A DNA stretch of 6,081 bases from Dehalococcoidia bacterium (GTDB lineage Bacteria > Chloroflexota > Dehalococcoidia > SAR202 > UBA11138): assembly GCA_012270625.1 (NCBI GenBank), contig JAAXHZ010000182.1, forward strand, positions 1-6,081. Direction: 5' to 3'. Numbering within the stretch: position 1 is the first letter of the stretch; the number at the start of each line of letters is the position of its first letter. Below, piece by piece: positions 5,330 through 6,081 of this stretch. The notes beneath the pieces are model-generated. The model did not search any database. It was not told the origin of the DNA and saw nothing but the letters and a program-made list of their open reading frames with translations. Both the position numbers and the translations under genes were made by a program.

Positions 5330-5728
5330 TCAGAGTGTTCGCACTCCCGGCAGGGAGGCCATTCTCCGATCCAGGGTGAGTGTTTCTGACACCACTCGAG
5401 AGTAGTCATCGGCTATGAGCCGATCGAAGAGACCCGGCCCCTCTCTGGTTTGAAGCGCGAGTATGACGGATTGTCCGTTTAGAGGGGAGACAAGCCCGCT
5501 GGTGAGCGCGTCAGCCAGCGCGCCACGCGCATCCGCGTCGGATATCCCGTAGTGGCGCTGCAGCGCAATGTAGGCTTCGCCCACGACCTGGTTTGAGGCG
5601 AAAACTTCGCTGCCTTGGTCCTCTACCAATGATCTCAGCGCTTCCACACAACGCTGGAAGTCTCTTTCTGGGTCCTTCGATGTCAGCCGGACCAGCACCG
5701 ACGTGTCAATCCCTAAGCGCGAGGTCAT
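5330..5728 (-). CDS. PIN-domain ribonuclease toxin (VapC-like)
   Basis: Encodes 132 residues, the normal size for a VapC toxin. The PIN acidic residues are all in place: Asp8 in LGIDTSVLVRL, Glu51 in VVGEAYIALQRHYG, Asp102 in GPGLFDRLIADDY and Asp120 in TLTLDRRMASLPGV. The family is a Mg-dependent ribonuclease that typically cleaves tRNA or rRNA and arrests translation when its antitoxin is degraded. The start is the ATG at 5728, chosen because MTSRLGIDTS is a canonical PIN N-terminus and AGGGA sits four bases ahead; a longer in-frame ORF to 5872 would lie inside the antitoxin gene. It overlaps the antitoxin gene by 23 bp in another frame, implying coupled translation with antitoxin made first. 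It appears intact, unlike the remnant at 1257. Confidence 0.88.
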   Translation of the reverse strand: MTSRLGIDTSVLVRLTSKDPERDFQRCVEALRSLVEDQGSEVFASNQVVGEAYIALQRHYGISDADARGALADALTSGLVSPLNGQSVILALQTREGPGLFDRLIADDYSRVVSETLTLDRRMASLPGVRTL

Positions 5729-5948
5729 AGGTTCCCTGCCGGAACTTTCGGATGTCGAAGGGGGGGTGTCCAGGTGGTATCTTCTCCCGCAGAGTTCCCA
5801 GACGAGAGTAGTCAATGCGCCTGGGTCGTATGAGGTAGCCGTCCGGAGTTTCGCTGATCTCCAGGGAGTCACCGGGGCCGACGCCCATGACGTCCAGCAC
5901 GCGCGCTGGGAATGTGACCTGCCGCTTCGAGGTTATCTTGACGATCAT
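5706..5948 (-). CDS. AbrB/SpoVT-type antitoxin (VapB-like)
   Basis: Encodes 80 residues. The N-terminus MIVKITSKRQVTFPARVLDVMGV, then GPGDSLEI, is a clear SpoVT-AbrB swapped-hairpin DNA-binding domain. The tail (GHPPFDIRKFRQGTYDLALRD) resembles the toxin-binding end common in antitoxins of PIN toxins. The ATG at 5948 has AAGGAG (5960-5955) six bases ahead; the longer in-frame ORF to 6053 runs through the promoter and is rejected. It is the first gene of the VapBC operon, and its 3' end overlaps the toxin start by 23 bp. By family analogy it should bind the toxin and, as a complex, repress its own promoter. A matching inverted repeat sits at 5955-5986. Confidence 0.88.
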   Translation of the reverse strand: MIVKITSKRQVTFPARVLDVMGVGPGDSLEISETPDGYLIRPRRIDYSRLGTLREKIPPGHPPFDIRKFRQGTYDLALRD

Positions 5949-5954
5949 GTCGGT

Positions 5955-5986
5955 CTCCTTACGCTGAATGTATCCTAAGTAAGGAG
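5955..5986. promoter_or_regulatory. VapBC autoregulatory operator candidate (8-bp inverted repeat)
   Basis: CTCCTTAC (5955-5962) and GTAAGGAG (5979-5986) form a perfect 8-bp inverted repeat with a 16-base spacer. A third TCCTAAG half-site-like word is at 5973-5979 (TCCT-AAGTA-AGGA, 5973-5985). The arms flank the predicted -10, and the near arm includes the antitoxin Shine-Dalgarno. Since the predicted transcript starts near 5960, the far arm would not be in the mRNA, so DNA binding by the VapBC complex is more likely than an mRNA hairpin. Confidence 0.5.
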
Positions 5987-5996
5987 CACGGGTCAA
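5967..5996 (-). promoter_or_regulatory. sigma70-type promoter of the VapBC operon
   Basis: Minus strand: TTGACC (5996-5991, 5 of 6 to TTGACA) and TACATT (5972-5967, 4 of 6 to TATAAT) with an 18-bp spacer. The predicted start is near 5960 with a leader of about 12 bases before the antitoxin ATG. The operator arms fall in the spacer and just downstream of the -10, which is suited to repression. Confidence 0.5.
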
Positions 5997-6020
5997 GACC
6001 AACAGGTGAGTCGGATGCTG

Positions 6021-6081
6021 TACCAGTTTGGTAGGTGAACATTTCACCCTCACCCTAACCCTCTCCCTGAGGGAGAGGGGA
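6021..6081. repeat. three-hairpin intergenic repeat (REP-like), cut by window end
   Basis: Three perfect stem-loops lie almost back to back, each with a 3-base loop: TACCA-gtt-TGGTA (6021-6033), GGTGAA-cat-TTCACC (6034-6048), a 10-base linker, then CCCTCTCCC-tga-GGGAGAGGG (6059-6079). The 'caccctcaccctaaccctctccc' type of sequence is a familiar intergenic repeat in many bacterial genomes; here it is joined to two further hairpins. It lies upstream of the VapBC promoter. The third hairpin is followed by GA and the window end, so flanking T's, if any, are out of sight. Confidence 0.6.

Noticed and set aside
5991..6001. GGTCAAGACCA, also present at both ABC-tail copies (923 and 1439)
   Set aside because: The match is only 11 bases, the surrounding sequence does not align, and here it contains the VapBC -35. 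It is probably coincidence.
5706..6053. Longer antitoxin start at 6053
   Set aside because: The extension runs through the promoter, operator and a repeat, and the AbrB fold begins exactly at the ATG at 5948, which has an excellent Shine-Dalgarno.
1..6081. CRISPR arrays, tRNA or rRNA genes, transposases, attachment sites
   Set aside because: I saw no regularly spaced repeats, no cloverleaf with conserved T-loop, no rRNA core sequence and no transposase or integrase motif on either strand.

Overview
The window reads as a GC-rich bacterial chromosome fragment with a mosaic layout: long metabolic and transport genes separated by small accessory modules. A limonene-monooxygenase-like flavin enzyme paired with a thiamine-diphosphate enzyme, small VapBC-type modules, a DUF5678/retropepsin pair and 'ccctcaccctaaccctctccc' repeats would fit an uncultured Chloroflexota (Dehalococcoidia/SAR202-like) genome. 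This assignment is an inference from gene content; there is no rRNA or phylogenetic marker here.

Left edge (1-966, + strand): the 3' part of an ABC importer ATPase of the FbpC/PotA type with a C-terminal TOBE region. Its N-terminus lies outside the window.

Accessory patch (about 970-2277), visibly less GC-rich than its flanks. A 69-residue VapB-like antitoxin gene (+) is followed by a PIN-toxin start that loses its family resemblance after about 16 residues. The next 230 bases hold a bulged inverted repeat and a 51-bp fragment matching, codon by codon, the tail of the ABC gene some 516 bp upstream. Pointing the other way (-) is a two-gene unit joined by an ATGA overlap: a DUF5678-like small protein and a retropepsin-like aspartic protease.

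Metabolic operon (2278-5054, - strand): an LLM-class flavin-dependent monooxygenase followed after 5 bp by a ThDP enzyme of the acetolactate-synthase superfamily. A candidate extended -10 promoter lies about 70 bp upstream of the first gene, and a perfect 7-bp inverted repeat overlaps its -35 zone. Oxidation of an organic substrate followed by ThDP-dependent C-C cleavage or ligation is a reasonable guess; the substrate is unknown.

Right edge (5168-6081): a hairpin-rich intergenic stretch, then an intact VapBC toxin-antitoxin operon (- strand, genes overlapping by 23 bp) whose promoter is bracketed by a perfect 8-bp inverted repeat (probable autoregulatory operator). The window ends in three closely packed perfect hairpins, each with a three-base loop, the last inside a 'ccctctccc...gggagaggg' repeat. 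The two sides of the VapBC operon share several repeat words.

Nothing amounts to a clearly new system. The best leads are the DUF5678-retropepsin pair, the orphaned antitoxin joined to a second ABC-gene tail, and the two operator-like palindromes.
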